A stretch of DNA of 42,618 bases from Rubrivivax sp. (GCA_019635315.1 JAHBZT010000011.1:1-42618); one strand, 5' to 3'. Shown: positions 33,288-42,618, numbered from the stretch's first letter. The notes: generated from the sequence alone by a model not told the origin. Translations and numbers: made by a program.

Positions 33288-33526
33288 GCCGCCGGGCGGC
33301 GGCGGTGGATGTGGGCGGCCAGTCGCGCCAGCGCCTCGTCGGGGGGAATGAAGCGCGAGCGGCCTGCCTGCATGTCCGCCACCCGGCGCGCGATCTCCTC
33401 GCGCCATGCCGGATGCAAGGCCTCGAGCGGCTCCAGGCTGGCAATCAGCTGCTCCACCAGGGCCTCGCGATCCTCGGGCGACAACTTCAGCGCTGCCTCG
33501 GCAACGGCTTGCACGGTGTTCGACAT
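33284..33526 (-). CDS. Addiction module antitoxin component
   Basis: An 80-aa protein of the putative addiction-module component family: an N-terminal helix (VQAVAEAALKLSPEDREALVEQLIASLE), then LHPAWREEIARRVADMQAGRSRFIPPDEALARL. It should bind and neutralise the downstream ParE/RelE-like toxin and may repress the operon. The gene pair is compact with 4-nt overlap. Start ATG 33526. Confidence 0.9.
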   Translation of the reverse strand: MSNTVQAVAEAALKLSPEDREALVEQLIASLEPLEALHPAWREEIARRVADMQAGRSRFIPPDEALARLAAHIHRRRPAA

Positions 33527-33720
33527 GGCCACTCTCCAGGACGATCGGCCAAAGTGTAGGCGCACGCCGCCAGGCCCGCGCCGTGCACACGGGCGGTGGG
33601 TACTTCGTCGCGGCCGTTGCGGTCGCTAGCATCGTCGCCGAGAAGTCTCCGCTGTCCGTTCATGCCCACCCCGACTGCGAACCCCGCCGCTCGTCCGGCT
33701 GCGCGCCGAGGGTCTCGACC

Positions 33721-34734
33721 GTGAGCCGCGGCGGCCGCCTTGTGCTGCGCGCGCTGCTGGTGCTGGCCCTGCTGCTCGCGCTGGCCGCCGGCGCATGGGT
33801 CGCCAGCCCCTGGCCCGGCGCCCTGCTGATCCGCGCGCTGTTCGACCACGGCGCGGCGCAGGCCTCGGCGCGCCTGGTGCCGCATGTGCCGGCCGGCGTG
33901 GTGGAACACCTGGGCGAGGTCTACGACGCGGCCAGCGCCGACGGCCGCTTCGACCTCTTCCTGCCGCCGCCCGCCGCGCGCCAGGGCGAAGGACCGCTGC
34001 CGCTGGTGGTGTGGGTGCACGGCGGCGGCGCCGTCTCGGGCAGCCGCGCGGACATCGCCAACTATGCGCGCGTGCTCGCCGGCCAGGGGCTGGCGGTGGC
34101 GACGCTGGACTATTCGATCGCGCCCGAGGCCAGCTACCCGACGCCGGTGCGCCAGGTCAATGCGGCGCTGGGGCACCTGGCGGCGCAGGCGTCGCGCTGG
34201 GGGCTGGACGGCACGCGGCTCGTGCTGGCCGGCGACTCGGCCGGCGCGCACATCGCGGCGCAGGTCGCCAACCTGACGGTGGTGCCGGCCTACGCGCAGG
34301 CGCTGGGCATCGCGCCGGCGCTGCAGCCGGCGCAGCTGCGCGCGCTGCTGCTGTTCTGCGGGCCCTACGTGATGCGCAGCAGCGACACCGGCGGCATCGG
34401 CCGCTGGTTCCTGCACACGGTACTGTGGGCCTACAGCGGCACGCGGCATTACGAGAGCGACCCCGCCTTCGCCGCCACCGCCAACGTGATCGACCACCTG
34501 ACGGCAGCCTTCCCGCCGGCCTTCGTCTCCGCCGGCAATGCCGACCCGCTGCTGCCGCATTCGCAGGCCCTCGCGGCGCGGTTGCAGGCGCTGGGCGCGC
34601 CGCTGCAGACGCTGTTCTTCGCGCCCGACCACCAGCCGCCGCTGCCGCACGAATACCAGTTCGACCTGGACGGCGAGGACGGCCGCCGCGCGCTGCGCGA
34701 GGCGGTGGACTTCGTGCGGCGGCACACGCGCTGA
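33721..34734 (+). CDS. Alpha/beta hydrolase (HSL/esterase type)
   Basis: A 337-aa protein with an N-terminal membrane anchor or signal (LVLRALLVLALLLALAAGAWV). The hydrolase domain has the oxyanion motif VWVHGGGAVSG, nucleophile GDSAGAH, an acid in SAGNADPLLPHS and a catalytic His near FAPDHQPPLPHEYQF. This fits the hormone-sensitive-lipase group of esterases. The start is uncertain: GTG 33721 lies just before the anchor, with no ATG closer. It acts in the periplasm or at the membrane. Confidence 0.88.
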   Translation: MSRGGRLVLRALLVLALLLALAAGAWVASPWPGALLIRALFDHGAAQASARLVPHVPAGVVEHLGEVYDAASADGRFDLFLPPPAARQGEGPLPLVVWVHGGGAVSGSRADIANYARVLAGQGLAVATLDYSIAPEASYPTPVRQVNAALGHLAAQASRWGLDGTRLVLAGDSAGAHIAAQVANLTVVPAYAQALGIAPALQPAQLRALLLFCGPYVMRSSDTGGIGRWFLHTVLWAYSGTRHYESDPAFAATANVIDHLTAAFPPAFVSAGNADPLLPHSQALAARLQALGAPLQTLFFAPDHQPPLPHEYQFDLDGEDGRRALREAVDFVRRHTR

Positions 34735-34794
34735 GCCGCCCGCGCCGCTGCGGCCGACGCAGCCGGCTCGGCCGGTGCCGCCGGTGCGGCCGCG

Positions 34795-35202
34795 TCAGTC
34801 GCCCACGCGCTGACGCGCCGCCTTGATCTGCCCGCGCCGCGCCTTGTCGTCCAGGCGGCGCCGCTTCGAGGCCGCGGTCGGCTTCGTCGGGATGCGCGGC
34901 GCTTCGGGCGCCGCGGCCAGGTCCACCAGCGCCTGCAGGCGCGCCAGCGCGTCGGCCTGGTTGCGCGGCAGGCTGCGGTGGGTCTGCGCCTTGATCAGCA
35001 CCACGCCGTCGGCGCCGATGCGGCGGTCGGGCAGCGTGCGCAGCCGCGCCTTCACCGCCTCGGGCAGCGACGACGCGGCGATGTCGAAGCGCAGCACCGC
35101 CGCATTCGACACCTTGTTGACGTTCTGCCCGCCCGCGCCCTGCGCGCGCACGGCGCTGAACTCGACCTGCGCCGGGTCGACGCGCGGGCCCGCCGGGCGC
35201 AC
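34795..35202 (-). CDS. arfB: Alternative ribosome-rescue factor ArfB
   Basis: A 135-aa peptidyl-tRNA hydrolase of the class I release-factor type. The catalytic GGQ is at 24-26 in GAGGQNVNK, and a basic C-terminal tail (KRRRLDDKARRGQIKAARQR) would enter the empty mRNA channel. It frees ribosomes stalled on truncated mRNAs. The GTG start at 35202 is 9 nt after the GlsB stop, so the two are likely co-transcribed. Only the catalytic domain is present, which separates it from RF1/RF2. Confidence 0.95.
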   Translation of the reverse strand: MRPAGPRVDPAQVEFSAVRAQGAGGQNVNKVSNAAVLRFDIAASSLPEAVKARLRTLPDRRIGADGVVLIKAQTHRSLPRNQADALARLQALVDLAAAPEAPRIPTKPTAASKRRRLDDKARRGQIKAARQRVGD

Positions 35203-35211
35203 GCCGGCGCC

Positions 35212-35460
35212 CTACTTCGGGCCGCGCAGCTTGCCGACCGCGAACAGCAGCACGACGGCGCCCAGCACCGAGGCGATCCAGCCTGCGCCCTGCCCGGCCT
35301 GGTACCAGCCCAGCGCCTGGCCGACGAAGCCGGCCAGCAGCGAACCGCCGATGCCGAGCAGGATGGTCATGATCCAGCCCATCTTCTGCTCGCCGGGCAT
35401 CAGCCAGCGCGCGAGGGCGCCGACGACCAGGCCGACGAGGATGGTTCCGATGATGCCCAT
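35212..35460 (-). CDS. GlsB/YeaQ/YmgE family membrane protein
   Basis: An 82-aa protein with three predicted helices: MGIIGTILVGLVVGALARWLMPG, GWIMTILLGIGGSLLAGFVGQALG and GWIASVLGAVVLLFAVGKL. This is the stress-associated transglycosylase-associated family; the exact role is unclear. Start ATG 35460. Confidence 0.95.
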   Translation of the reverse strand: MGIIGTILVGLVVGALARWLMPGEQKMGWIMTILLGIGGSLLAGFVGQALGWYQAGQGAGWIASVLGAVVLLFAVGKLRGPK

Positions 35461-35600
35461 GCAGACCTCCGGTGCTTCGGTGCGCGCGGCCGCCGGATGC
35501 GGCCGCGGGGCTCCGTTGTACCAGCCTCGCGCGGCAGACCCGCGTCTGCGACGCCGGCACCTGCGCGCGACGCTCGTCCGCAGCGCAGGCCCGGCCGCGC

Positions 35601-37124
35601 TCAGGTCGCCCGGAAGTGGCCGTGGAAGCCCAGCGGCAGCCGGTACGGCAGCACGGCCTGCGCCAGCGGCCCGTCCTGCACATGCGCCAGGTCCAGCAGG
35701 TTGAGCACGGTGGCGTCGCGCCGCGCGTCGTAGACGGTGCCCAGCAGCCAGGCGTCGCGTTCGCCACTGCGGCCGGGCCGGGGCACGACGATGTGCTCCT
35801 CGGCGATGGCCTGTTCGCCGTAGTCGAAGCGCTGCACGCGGCCGGTCTCGGTGTCCAGCACCTGCACGCCGCGCAGCAGCGCATTCGCGCCCGCGCTGCC
35901 GCTCGGGGCGCCGCAGGCCGACACCAGCCAGCGCGTCCGCCGGCCGACGCAGGCCGGGTGCACGCGCGGAAACTCCACCGCGTCGTCCAGCCGCTGCACC
36001 CGCGCCGTGCCGCGCACCGGGTCCAGGCGCGCGATGCAGGTGCCGGCCGGGGCGGGCAGCGGGCGCTCGCCGCGCATCAGCGCCACCGCGCCGCGGTCCA
36101 GGAAGGCGTTGTCCGGCGCACCGACGTAGCTGAGCACGACCGTGCCGTCGCGCTCCTCGTGCGCATTGCCGACGTGGAAGACGAACTGCGGCGGCAGCTC
36201 CAGCACGCGCTGGCGGGCCAGGTCGTCCTTGCGCGCGATCAGCACGCGCAGCGGCTGGCCGGCGTCCATCGGAAAGCGACGCGGACCTTCGCGGGCCTCG
36301 TTGTCGAACGAGAAGCGCACCGGCGGCAGCGGCACGACCAGCCAGCGGTCGGTGATGGCGAAGTCGTGCACCATGCCGTGCGGGTACGGATGCGCGCCGA
36401 CTTGCGCGCGCTGCAGGCGGCCGTCGGCCCCGATCTGCCACACGACCAGGTGCGCGCCGGCGGTGCCGATGTTCCACAGCGTGCCGTCGGCGGCCACCTT
36501 CGGGTGCGCGGAGAACGGCAGGCCCTTCAGGTCGTCGCGCCAGGTCACCGGGCCGCGGGTCGACAGGTCCGCGGCGTCCAGTTCGTGGGCCGAGCCGCCT
36601 TCCCACAGCGCGAGCAGGCGCCCGCCATGCTCCAGCACACTGGTATTGGCCGGATTGACGCTGTCGGCGCCGGACAGCGGCAGCGGGTTCTCGACCGTGG
36701 TGCCGAAGGCCGGCAGCGCGAAGCGGCCGGCGGCGCGCTCGGCGCGCAGCTTGGCCGTCTGCACCAGGCGGCCGCGGTGGCGCACGCGGCCGTCTTCGAT
36801 GGCGAACTGCTGCACCATGCCGTCGCCGTCGAACCAGTGGTGGTAGCGCTCGCCGCCGCGCTCGTAGAGCGCCGGGCCGTTGCGGTGCAGGCGCCCGCGC
36901 AGCTCGGCCGGCCAGCGGCCGCGCAGCAGCGGGGTGTCGCTGGCCAGGCCTTCGGGCGCGTCGGCCACGCCGGCGAAGGGGCGCAGCAACGGGTCGGCCG
37001 CGACGGCGCGGTGGAAGTCGGCGGCGCGCGCCGGGCGCGCGTGCGCGGCGGGCAGGGCCAGCGTGGCCGCCGAACCGACCGTTGCGGCCAGCGCCTGCAG
37101 CAGGGTGCGACGTTGCAGGTCCAT
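35601..37124 (-). CDS. Carotenoid cleavage oxygenase family protein
   Basis: A 507-aa protein of the RPE65/carotenoid oxygenase family. The four iron-binding histidines are visible: His207 (SAHPK), His253 (VHDFAIT), His317 (FHVGNAHEE) and His501 (GFHGHF). The N terminus (MDLQRRTLLQALAATVGSAA) looks like a Tat or Sec signal, so it is probably periplasmic. It would split a conjugated double bond in a carotenoid or stilbene-like compound. The start is 4 bp from the DUF2141 stop, so the two form an operon. Confidence 0.94.
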   Translation of the reverse strand: MDLQRRTLLQALAATVGSAATLALPAAHARPARAADFHRAVAADPLLRPFAGVADAPEGLASDTPLLRGRWPAELRGRLHRNGPALYERGGERYHHWFDGDGMVQQFAIEDGRVRHRGRLVQTAKLRAERAAGRFALPAFGTTVENPLPLSGADSVNPANTSVLEHGGRLLALWEGGSAHELDAADLSTRGPVTWRDDLKGLPFSAHPKVAADGTLWNIGTAGAHLVVWQIGADGRLQRAQVGAHPYPHGMVHDFAITDRWLVVPLPPVRFSFDNEAREGPRRFPMDAGQPLRVLIARKDDLARQRVLELPPQFVFHVGNAHEERDGTVVLSYVGAPDNAFLDRGAVALMRGERPLPAPAGTCIARLDPVRGTARVQRLDDAVEFPRVHPACVGRRTRWLVSACGAPSGSAGANALLRGVQVLDTETGRVQRFDYGEQAIAEEHIVVPRPGRSGERDAWLLGTVYDARRDATVLNLLDLAHVQDGPLAQAVLPYRLPLGFHGHFRAT

Positions 37125-37128
37125 GGCG

Positions 37129-37542
37129 TCACACCGAGAGCTTGACGAGGATGACGCGACCGTCCAGCGGCACGCGCGTGCTTTCCCACTTCGGGCCCAT
37201 CATGCCGGGGCTGCCGCTGGCGCCCCAGGGTTCGGTGGGCATGCCGAAGGCGTTGCGGCCCATGCGGCCGTCGCCGTCCAGGTCCTGGAACAGCGTCAGC
37301 GCGACCTCGCTGCCGGCCAGGCCGCACAGGCGCAGCGTGGTCACCGCGTCGCCGGCCGGCGCACGCAGGCTGGCCAGCGGCTGGCGGCCGAAGCGGTCGG
37401 CGGCGTCGTAGGCGGCGACCATCAGCTGACCCTGCTGCGGGCGCACGTTGTGGACTTCGACATCGGCGCACTGGCCTTCGGCGTGGGCGCTGCCGGCCGT
37501 GGCGAGCAGGGCGACGGTGCTGATCAGGCATCGGGTGTTCAT
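37129..37542 (-). CDS. DUF2141 secreted protein
   Basis: A 137-aa protein with a signal peptide (MNTRCLISTVALLATAGSAHA). The mature domain shows the DUF2141 pattern: VEVHNVRPQQGQLMVAAYD, ALTLFQDLDGDGRMGRNAFGMPTEPWG and a C-terminal VILVKLSV strand. A periplasmic beta-sandwich is expected; function unknown. It is the first gene of a tight operon with the carotenoid oxygenase. Confidence 0.93.
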   Translation of the reverse strand: MNTRCLISTVALLATAGSAHAEGQCADVEVHNVRPQQGQLMVAAYDAADRFGRQPLASLRAPAGDAVTTLRLCGLAGSEVALTLFQDLDGDGRMGRNAFGMPTEPWGASGSPGMMGPKWESTRVPLDGRVILVKLSV

Positions 37543-37687
37543 GCGGGCCTCCGTGGTGGAACGGGGCGCATGGTCGCGGCGGGCGCGAAGGCTTGCCAGC
37601 GGCTTGCGACAGCGCGTGCGGGCCGGTCGCGAAACGTCGCCGCGGTGGCGCGAAGCGGGCCGTCGCCGCCGCGCCGGCGACGGTGGC

Positions 37688-38785
37688 TCAGTCCGCCACG
37701 CGCATCGGCACCCTGGGCGCGACGGCACACATCAGCTCGTAGCCGATGGTGCCCGCCGCCAGCGCCACGTCGTCGATGGCCAGCAGCGAACCGCCCGGCC
37801 CGCGCCCCCACAGCGTGACCTCGCTGCCGATGCCGGCGTCGGGCACCGGCGTCAGGTCCACCGCCAGCATGTCCATCGAGACGCGGCCCACGGTGCCGGT
37901 GCGCACGCCGTCCACCAGCACCGGCGTGTCGGTGCCGGCGTGGCGCGGGTAGCCGTCGGCATAGCCGCAGGCGACGATGCCGATGCGCATCGCCTGCTCG
38001 GCGCGGTAGGTGCTGCCGTAGCCGACCGTGTCGCCGGGCTGCAGCTGCTGGGTGGCGATCAGCCGCGAGCGCAGCGTCATCGCCGGCTCGAGGCCCCAGT
38101 GGCGGATGTCGTGCGCGGGGAAGTCCGGCGCACTGCCGTAGGCCAGGATGCCGGCGCGCACCCAGTCGTTGCGCACCTCGGTGCGCAGGCCGTGGCGCAG
38201 GATGGCGGCGCTGTTGGCCAGGCTGCGTTCGCCGGGCAGGTCGGCGGCGGTGGCCTCGAAGGCGGCGAGCTGGTGGGCGATGCCGCGGGCGCCATCGGCG
38301 TCGGAGAAATGCGTCATCAGCGAGATCTCGTCCACCTGCGGCAGCGCGGCCAGCCGCGCATAGGCGGCGCGGAAGGCGCCGGGCACGAAGCCCAGGCGGT
38401 TCATGCCGCTGTTCATCTTCAGGAACACGCGCTGCGGCCGTTCGGTCTTGTGCGCCGCGAGCCAGTCGATCTGCTCGGCGCAGTGCACCACGTGCCACAG
38501 GTCCAGCCGCGAGCACAGCTCCAGGTCGCGCGGCTCGAAGCAGCCCTCCAGCAGCAGCACCGGGCCGCGCCAGCCCAGCTCGCGGATGCGCTCGGCCTCG
38601 GCCAGGTCCAGCAGCGCGAAGCCGTCGGCGCCGCGCAGGCCCTCGTAGGCGCGCGCTATGCCGTGGCCGTAGGCGTTGGCCTTGACGACGGCCCACAGCC
38701 GCGCGTCCGGCGCCGCGGCGCGCGCCCGCGCCAGGTTGTGCGCCAGCGCGTCGACATGGACCAGGGCTTCGATGGGGCGGGGCAT
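37688..38785 (-). CDS. alr: Alanine racemase
   Basis: A 365-aa fold-type III PLP enzyme that interconverts L- and D-alanine for peptidoglycan. PLP lysine Lys35 is in [12 protein letters not shown] and the catalytic Tyr is in the GYGSTY motif at 255-260. [16 protein letters not shown] and [13 protein letters not shown] are also typical. Length is normal. ATG 38785 gives a standard N terminus ([17 protein letters not shown]). It is divergent from lplT. Confidence 0.97.
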   Translation of the reverse strand: MPRPIEALVHVDALAHNLARARAAAPDARLWAVVKANAYGHGIARAYEGLRGADGFALLDLAEAERIRELGWRGPVLLLEGCFEPRDLELCSRLDLWHVVHCAEQIDWLAAHKTERPQRVFLKMNSGMNRLGFVPGAFRAAYARLAALPQVDEISLMTHFSDADGARGIAHQLAAFEATAADLPGERSLANSAAILRHGLRTEVRNDWVRAGILAYGSAPDFPAHDIRHWGLEPAMTLRSRLIATQQLQPGDTVGYGSTYRAEQAMRIGIVACGYADGYPRHAGTDTPVLVDGVRTGTVGRVSMDMLAVDLTPVPDAGIGSEVTLWGRGPGGSLLAIDDVALAAGTIGYELMCAVAPRVPMRVAD

Positions 38786-38874
38786 GGCGCGGCCGTGCAA
38801 GGCGCCGGCGGAACCGGCGCGTGAAGTGCTGCTGTGCCGGCGCATTCTGCCAGCCGGGTGCGTCACGACCCGCG

Positions 38875-38883
38875 TGCTATAAA
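38875..38883 (+). promoter_or_regulatory. Candidate extended -10 promoter of lplT
   Basis: TGCTATAAA matches the extended -10 consensus (TGnTATAAT). No good -35 hexamer lies 16-18 bp upstream, which extended -10 promoters can tolerate. It is in the 205-bp gap between the divergent alr and lplT starts and would give a leader of roughly 100 nt. In such GC-rich DNA an isolated TATAAA stands out, but activity is inference. Confidence 0.4.
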
Positions 38884-38990
38884 GATTGCGCCCCGGCCGG
38901 CGCCCCTCGGGAACGGCATGGCAGCCACCCCCGAGACACGGAGACAACGAGCGGTGCCCGCACGCGGGCCCGCCGCGGCGCGCGCGACAG

Positions 38991-40268
38991 ATGAAGAAGG
39001 GTTTTTCGACCATCATGTCGGCGCAGTTCTTCAGCTCGCTGGCCGACAACGCGCTCTTCGTCGCCGCCGTCGAGCTGCTGCGAACCGCCGGCGCCGAGGA
39101 ATGGCAGCGCGCCGCGCTGGTGCCGATGTTCGCGCTGTTCTACGTCGTGCTGGCGCCCTTCGTCGGCGCCTTCGCCGACTGCCTGCCCAAGGGGCGGGTC
39201 ATGTTCGTCAGCAACAGCATCAAGATCGTCGGCTGCCTGATGATGCTGTTCGGCCACCATCCGCTGCTGGCCTACGCCGTGGTGGGGCTGGGCGCCGCCG
39301 CCTACTCGCCGGCCAAGTACGGCATCCTGACCGAGCTGCTGCCGGCCTCGCAGCTGGTCAAGGCCAACGGCTGGATCGAGGGCCTGACCATCGCCTCCAT
39401 CATCCTGGGCGTGCTGCTGGGCGGGCAGCTGATCGGCAGCCATGTCGCGCCGCACCTGCTGGCGCTGGACCTGCCGGGCGTGGAGCTGGGCATCGCGGCG
39501 CCGGCCGAGGCGGCGATCTCGGTCATCGTCTTCATCTATGTCGCCGCGGCGCTGTTCAACCTGTGGATCCCGCGCACCGAGGCGCCGCTGATGCCCTTCC
39601 CCGCGCACCCGTGGACGCTGGTGCGCGAATTCGGCGACTGCAACGCGCGGCTGTGGCGCGACAAGCTCGGCCAGATCTCGCTGGCCACGACGACCCTGTT
39701 CTGGGGCGTGGCCGGCAACCTGCGCTACATCGTGCTGGCCTGGGCCGCGGCGGCGCTGGGCTACACGACGACCCAGGCCTCGGGGCTGGTCGGCGTGGTC
39801 GCCATCGGCACCGCCGTCGGCGCGGTGGTGGCCGCCGGGATGATGCGGCTGGACCGCGCGACGGCGGTGATTCCGCTGGGCATCGGCATGGGGCTGCTGG
39901 TGATCCTGATGATCTTCATCCGCGACGTCTGGGTCGCGGCGCCGTTCCTGATGCTGCTGGGGGCGCTGGGCGGCTTCCTGGTGGTGCCGATGAATGCGCT
40001 GCTGCAGCACCGCGGCCACAACCTGATGGGCGCCGGACGTTCGATCGCGGTGCAGAACTTCAACGAGCAGGCCTGCATCCTGATCCTGGGCGCGTTCTAC
40101 GCCGGCATGACGATCTTCGGGCTCGGCGCCTTCGGCGCGATCACGATCTTCGGCCTCGTCGTCGCCGCGACGATGGAACTGGTGCGGCGCTGGCATGCGC
40201 GCAACGTGGTGCGCCACCACGACGAGGTGCAGCGCCTGCTGGCCATCGCGCGCACCGACGGTCACTGA
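38991..40268 (+). CDS. lplT: Lysophospholipid transporter LplT
   Basis: A 425-aa MFS-type membrane protein with about 12 helices. LplT-like features are [30 protein letters not shown], the [23 protein letters not shown] block and [26 protein letters not shown]. In E. coli it flips lysophospholipids across the inner membrane for reacylation by Aas; no aas gene is in the window. No strong Shine-Dalgarno is seen before ATG 38991, but homology supports this start. Confidence 0.94.
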   Translation: MKKGFSTIMSAQFFSSLADNALFVAAVELLRTAGAEEWQRAALVPMFALFYVVLAPFVGAFADCLPKGRVMFVSNSIKIVGCLMMLFGHHPLLAYAVVGLGAAAYSPAKYGILTELLPASQLVKANGWIEGLTIASIILGVLLGGQLIGSHVAPHLLALDLPGVELGIAAPAEAAISVIVFIYVAAALFNLWIPRTEAPLMPFPAHPWTLVREFGDCNARLWRDKLGQISLATTTLFWGVAGNLRYIVLAWAAAALGYTTTQASGLVGVVAIGTAVGAVVAAGMMRLDRATAVIPLGIGMGLLVILMIFIRDVWVAAPFLMLLGALGGFLVVPMNALLQHRGHNLMGAGRSIAVQNFNEQACILILGAFYAGMTIFGLGAFGAITIFGLVVAATMELVRRWHARNVVRHHDEVQRLLAIARTDGH

Positions 40269-40409
40269 ATGGCGCCCTCGCGCCGGCCGGCGCGCGCCGA
40301 CGCGCGACGTGTACGCCTTGGGGTCGCGGTCGGCGCATTGCGGTCGTTCGGTGGGCGGCTGCATGCTCACGAACTGGAGCCACAGGTTCGGACTTCATAC
40401 GCCAGCGCA

Positions 40410-40436
40410 TCGCGCCAGGCGGTACCCGCTGCCGGC
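40410..40436. repeat. Left arm of 27-bp perfect inverted repeat
   Basis: The reverse complement of this segment occurs exactly at 40622-40648. The core is CCAGGCGGTACCCGCTGCCGG. The arms are separated by about 185 bp. Confidence 0.9.
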
Positions 40437-40500
40437 TCAGGGTTCCGCGGTCGCCGCCTGCGGCGGCGACTTCCCTGCGCTGCTCGCTTCGGGGTCGCGC

Positions 40501-40563
40501 CGCCCAACTCACTTCGCTCGCTGCGCTCGCTGCGTTCGGACACCGGCGGCGAGCCAGTTGTGG
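40501..40563. repeat. Left arm of approximately 62-nt imperfect inverted repeat
   Basis: It contains AACTCACTTCGCTCGCTGCG and GTTCGGACACCGGCGGCGAG. Pairs with 40780-40841, where the inverted copy differs at only a few positions (for example GGACAT instead of GGACAC). Confidence 0.88.
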
Positions 40564-40621
40564 AGGCGCGCACTGCGTGCGCGCCGACCCCGAAGCTGCG
40601 CTGCTCGGCGCTTCACTATTC

Positions 40622-40648
40622 GCCGGCAGCGGGTACCGCCTGGCGCGA
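40622..40648. repeat. Right arm of 27-bp perfect inverted repeat
   Basis: Exact reverse complement of 40410-40436. Confidence 0.9.
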
Positions 40649-40779
40649 AGTCCACCGACAGTGGCGTGCGAGGTGTTGGCACGCCACCGCCGTGTCGCGA
40701 AGCCGCGTGGGGGCAGCCCGCAGCGCCCATGGGAGGCGCCGAGAAGCGCAGAACGCTTGGCCGCGCGCGCAGCGCGCCT

Positions 40780-40841
40780 CCCCAACTGACTCGCCGCCGA
40801 TGTCCGAACGGAGCGAACGCAGTGAGCGAAGTGAGTTGGCG
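40780..40841. repeat. Right arm of approximately 62-nt imperfect inverted repeat
   Basis: Reverse-oriented partner of 40501-40563. It starts CCCCAACTGACTCGCCGCCG and ends near GTGAGTTGGCGGC. Confidence 0.88.
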
Positions 40842-41061
40842 GCGGGCCAAGCGTTCGAGCATCGCAGGGCAGTCGGCGCGCAGCGCCGACCGCCGGACTC
40901 TGGGCGCTGCGGGCTGCACCCGCGCGGCTTCGCTGCACCAATGCCAGAACGCACGAACAACGCAACTCCCCGAACGACTGCAAAGCGCCGAGAGCCGTCG
41001 GCCCCCGCACCTGCTGGACAGCATCACCGCAGCGCGCGCGTCGTGCGCCGGGGCCGCTGAG

Positions 41062-41919
41062 ATGGTGCGCACGCTGCCGGTCCTGGCGCTGCTGCTCAAC
41101 GCCTTCACCTGGGGCGTGTCGTGGTGGCCGTTCCGCTGGCTGCAGCAGCATGGCCTGCACCCGCTGTGGGCGACGGCGCTGATCTATCTGGCTGCGGTGG
41201 TGGCCATCACGCTGGCGCGGCCGCAAGCCTGGCGGCAGCTGTTCGCGGCGCCGGTGCTGTGGGTGCTGGTGGCGGCGGCGGGCACCACCAACGCGACCTT
41301 CAACTGGGCGGTGACGATCGGCGACGTCGTGCGCGTGGTGCTGCTGTTCTACCTGATGCCGCTGTGGGCGGTGCTGCTGGCGCGCGCGCTGCTGGGCGAG
41401 CGGCTCACGCCCTGGGCCGCGCTGCGCGTGGCGATGGCGCTGGCCGGCGCGGCCATCGTGCTGCAGCCCGCGGGCGGCGGCTGGCCGCTGCCGCGCACGC
41501 CGGCCGAATGGCTGGGCGTGGTCGGCGGCTTCAGCTTCGCGCTCAACAACGTGATGCTGCGGCGCGAGGCGCACCAGCCGGAGTCGGCGCGTGCGCTGGC
41601 CATGTTCCTCGGCGGTGCGCTGGTGGCGCTGCTGCTGGCCGGCGCGCTGGCGCTGCACGGCACGCTGTCCCGGCCGCCGGCGCCCGAACCCGCGTGGCTG
41701 GCGGGTGCGGCCGCGCTGACGCTGGCCTTCCTGGCGGGCAACCTGGCGCTGCAGTACGGCGCCGCGCGGCTGCCGGCCAACGTGACCGCGGTGGTGATGG
41801 TCAGCGAGGTGCTGTTCGCCAGCGTCAGCGCGGTGCTGCTCGGCGCCGGGCAGCTGACGCCCTCGCTGGCGCTGGGCGGCGCGCTGATCGTCGGCGCCTC
41901 GCTGCTGTCGCGGCGCTGA
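41062..41919 (+). CDS. EamA/DMT-superfamily transporter
   Basis: A 285-aa inner-membrane protein with ten predicted helices in two EamA repeats. The first repeat includes LNAFTWGVSWWPFRWLQ and VVLLFYLMPLWAVLLARALLGERLT; the second includes WLGVVGGFSFALNNVMLRR and LPANVTAVVMVSEVLFASVSAVLLG. The substrate is unknown; relatives export amino acids or other metabolites. ATG 41062 directly follows the repeat-rich gap and lacks a clear Shine-Dalgarno. Confidence 0.93.
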   Translation: MVRTLPVLALLLNAFTWGVSWWPFRWLQQHGLHPLWATALIYLAAVVAITLARPQAWRQLFAAPVLWVLVAAAGTTNATFNWAVTIGDVVRVVLLFYLMPLWAVLLARALLGERLTPWAALRVAMALAGAAIVLQPAGGGWPLPRTPAEWLGVVGGFSFALNNVMLRREAHQPESARALAMFLGGALVALLLAGALALHGTLSRPPAPEPAWLAGAAALTLAFLAGNLALQYGAARLPANVTAVVMVSEVLFASVSAVLLGAGQLTPSLALGGALIVGASLLSRR

Positions 41920-41928
41920 GGGCCCGCG

Positions 41929-42618
<690 letters not shown>

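Larger units (their letters stand above)
40269..41061. repeat. Gene-free intergenic stretch filled by inverted repeats
   Basis: About 0.8 kb between lplT and the EamA gene with no credible gene; ORFs here run through repeated units (for example a SERSERSE reading frame). It contains a 27-bp perfect inverted repeat (40410-40436 and 40622-40648) and a longer imperfect one of about 62 nt (40501-40563 and 40780-40841). Composition and structure suggest a dispersed intergenic repeat family rather than coding DNA. Confidence 0.75.

Noticed and set aside
40195-41061. ORFs running through the repeat-rich gap
   Set aside because: Their proteins consist of translated repeats with no domain, and several frames are open at once, as expected for GC-rich repeats.

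Overview
The window is high-GC (well above 65% by eye), densely packed bacterial DNA. It looks like a betaproteobacterium of the Burkholderiales, near Rubrivivax, Ideonella or Leptothrix. That placement is inference from several signs: an ilvE gene followed by a zf-CHCC zinc-finger gene, an alr/lplT/radA neighbourhood, a PEP-CTERM protein, DUF4256, DUF2200 and GFA relatives typical of this group, and a dispersed inverted repeat that reads as SERSERSE in one frame. I see no tRNA, rRNA, CRISPR array, insertion sequence or prophage.

Layout. 0-7.5 kb: PAS histidine kinase overlapping a zinc-finger gene, ilvE, a GT25 glycosyltransferase, metallophosphoesterase, a DUF1232 protein, a DUF1801-like protein, a cysteine-synthase-like enzyme and MAPEG. 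7.6-24.3 kb: a patchwork of small, mostly minus-strand accessory genes. They include GNAT, VOC, YCII, two GFA proteins, a mandelate-racemase-like enzyme, a PEP-CTERM protein, NTF2-like, LysE, a SugE/Gdx exporter and a Kelch protein, plus several unknown membrane or secreted proteins. 24.4-29.8 kb: an accessory region with an ADP-ribosylglycohydrolase, a GNAT, a membrane protein, a NADAR protein and two lower-GC genes of unknown function. 29.9-42.6 kb: two VOC proteins, a GNAT, radA, a type II toxin-antitoxin pair, an alpha/beta hydrolase, arfB, glsB, a carotenoid oxygenase with a DUF2141 partner, alr, lplT, an approximately 0.8 kb repeat-filled gap, an EamA transporter, a response-regulator fragment and the middle of alaS.

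The most notable structure is at 26.8-29.8 kb. Two 129-bp imperfect palindromes (27509-27637 and 28862-28990) have the features of integron attC sites: paired RYYYAAC/GTTRRRY cores, left and right arms close to attC consensus, and strong sequence similarity to each other. They follow minus-strand genes, one of which has its stop codon inside the core. A third, decayed copy lies after the NADAR gene (26835-26947), and a GTTAGGC half-site lies before the first cassette (29759-29765). No integrase is visible, so I read this as a small integrase-less cassette cluster (CALIN) or the tail of a chromosomal integron. It carries two genes I cannot assign and a NADAR protein, which belongs to a family that removes ADP-ribose. 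An ADP-ribosylglycohydrolase lies just beyond it.

Other points to check: an apparent junction at about 42.44 kb where a response regulator and alaS both lack their 5' parts, a mandelate racemase relative with Arg at the second catalytic Lys position, a Shine-Dalgarno-sequestering hairpin before sugE, and a four-ATG 12-bp repeat at the start of a GFA gene.
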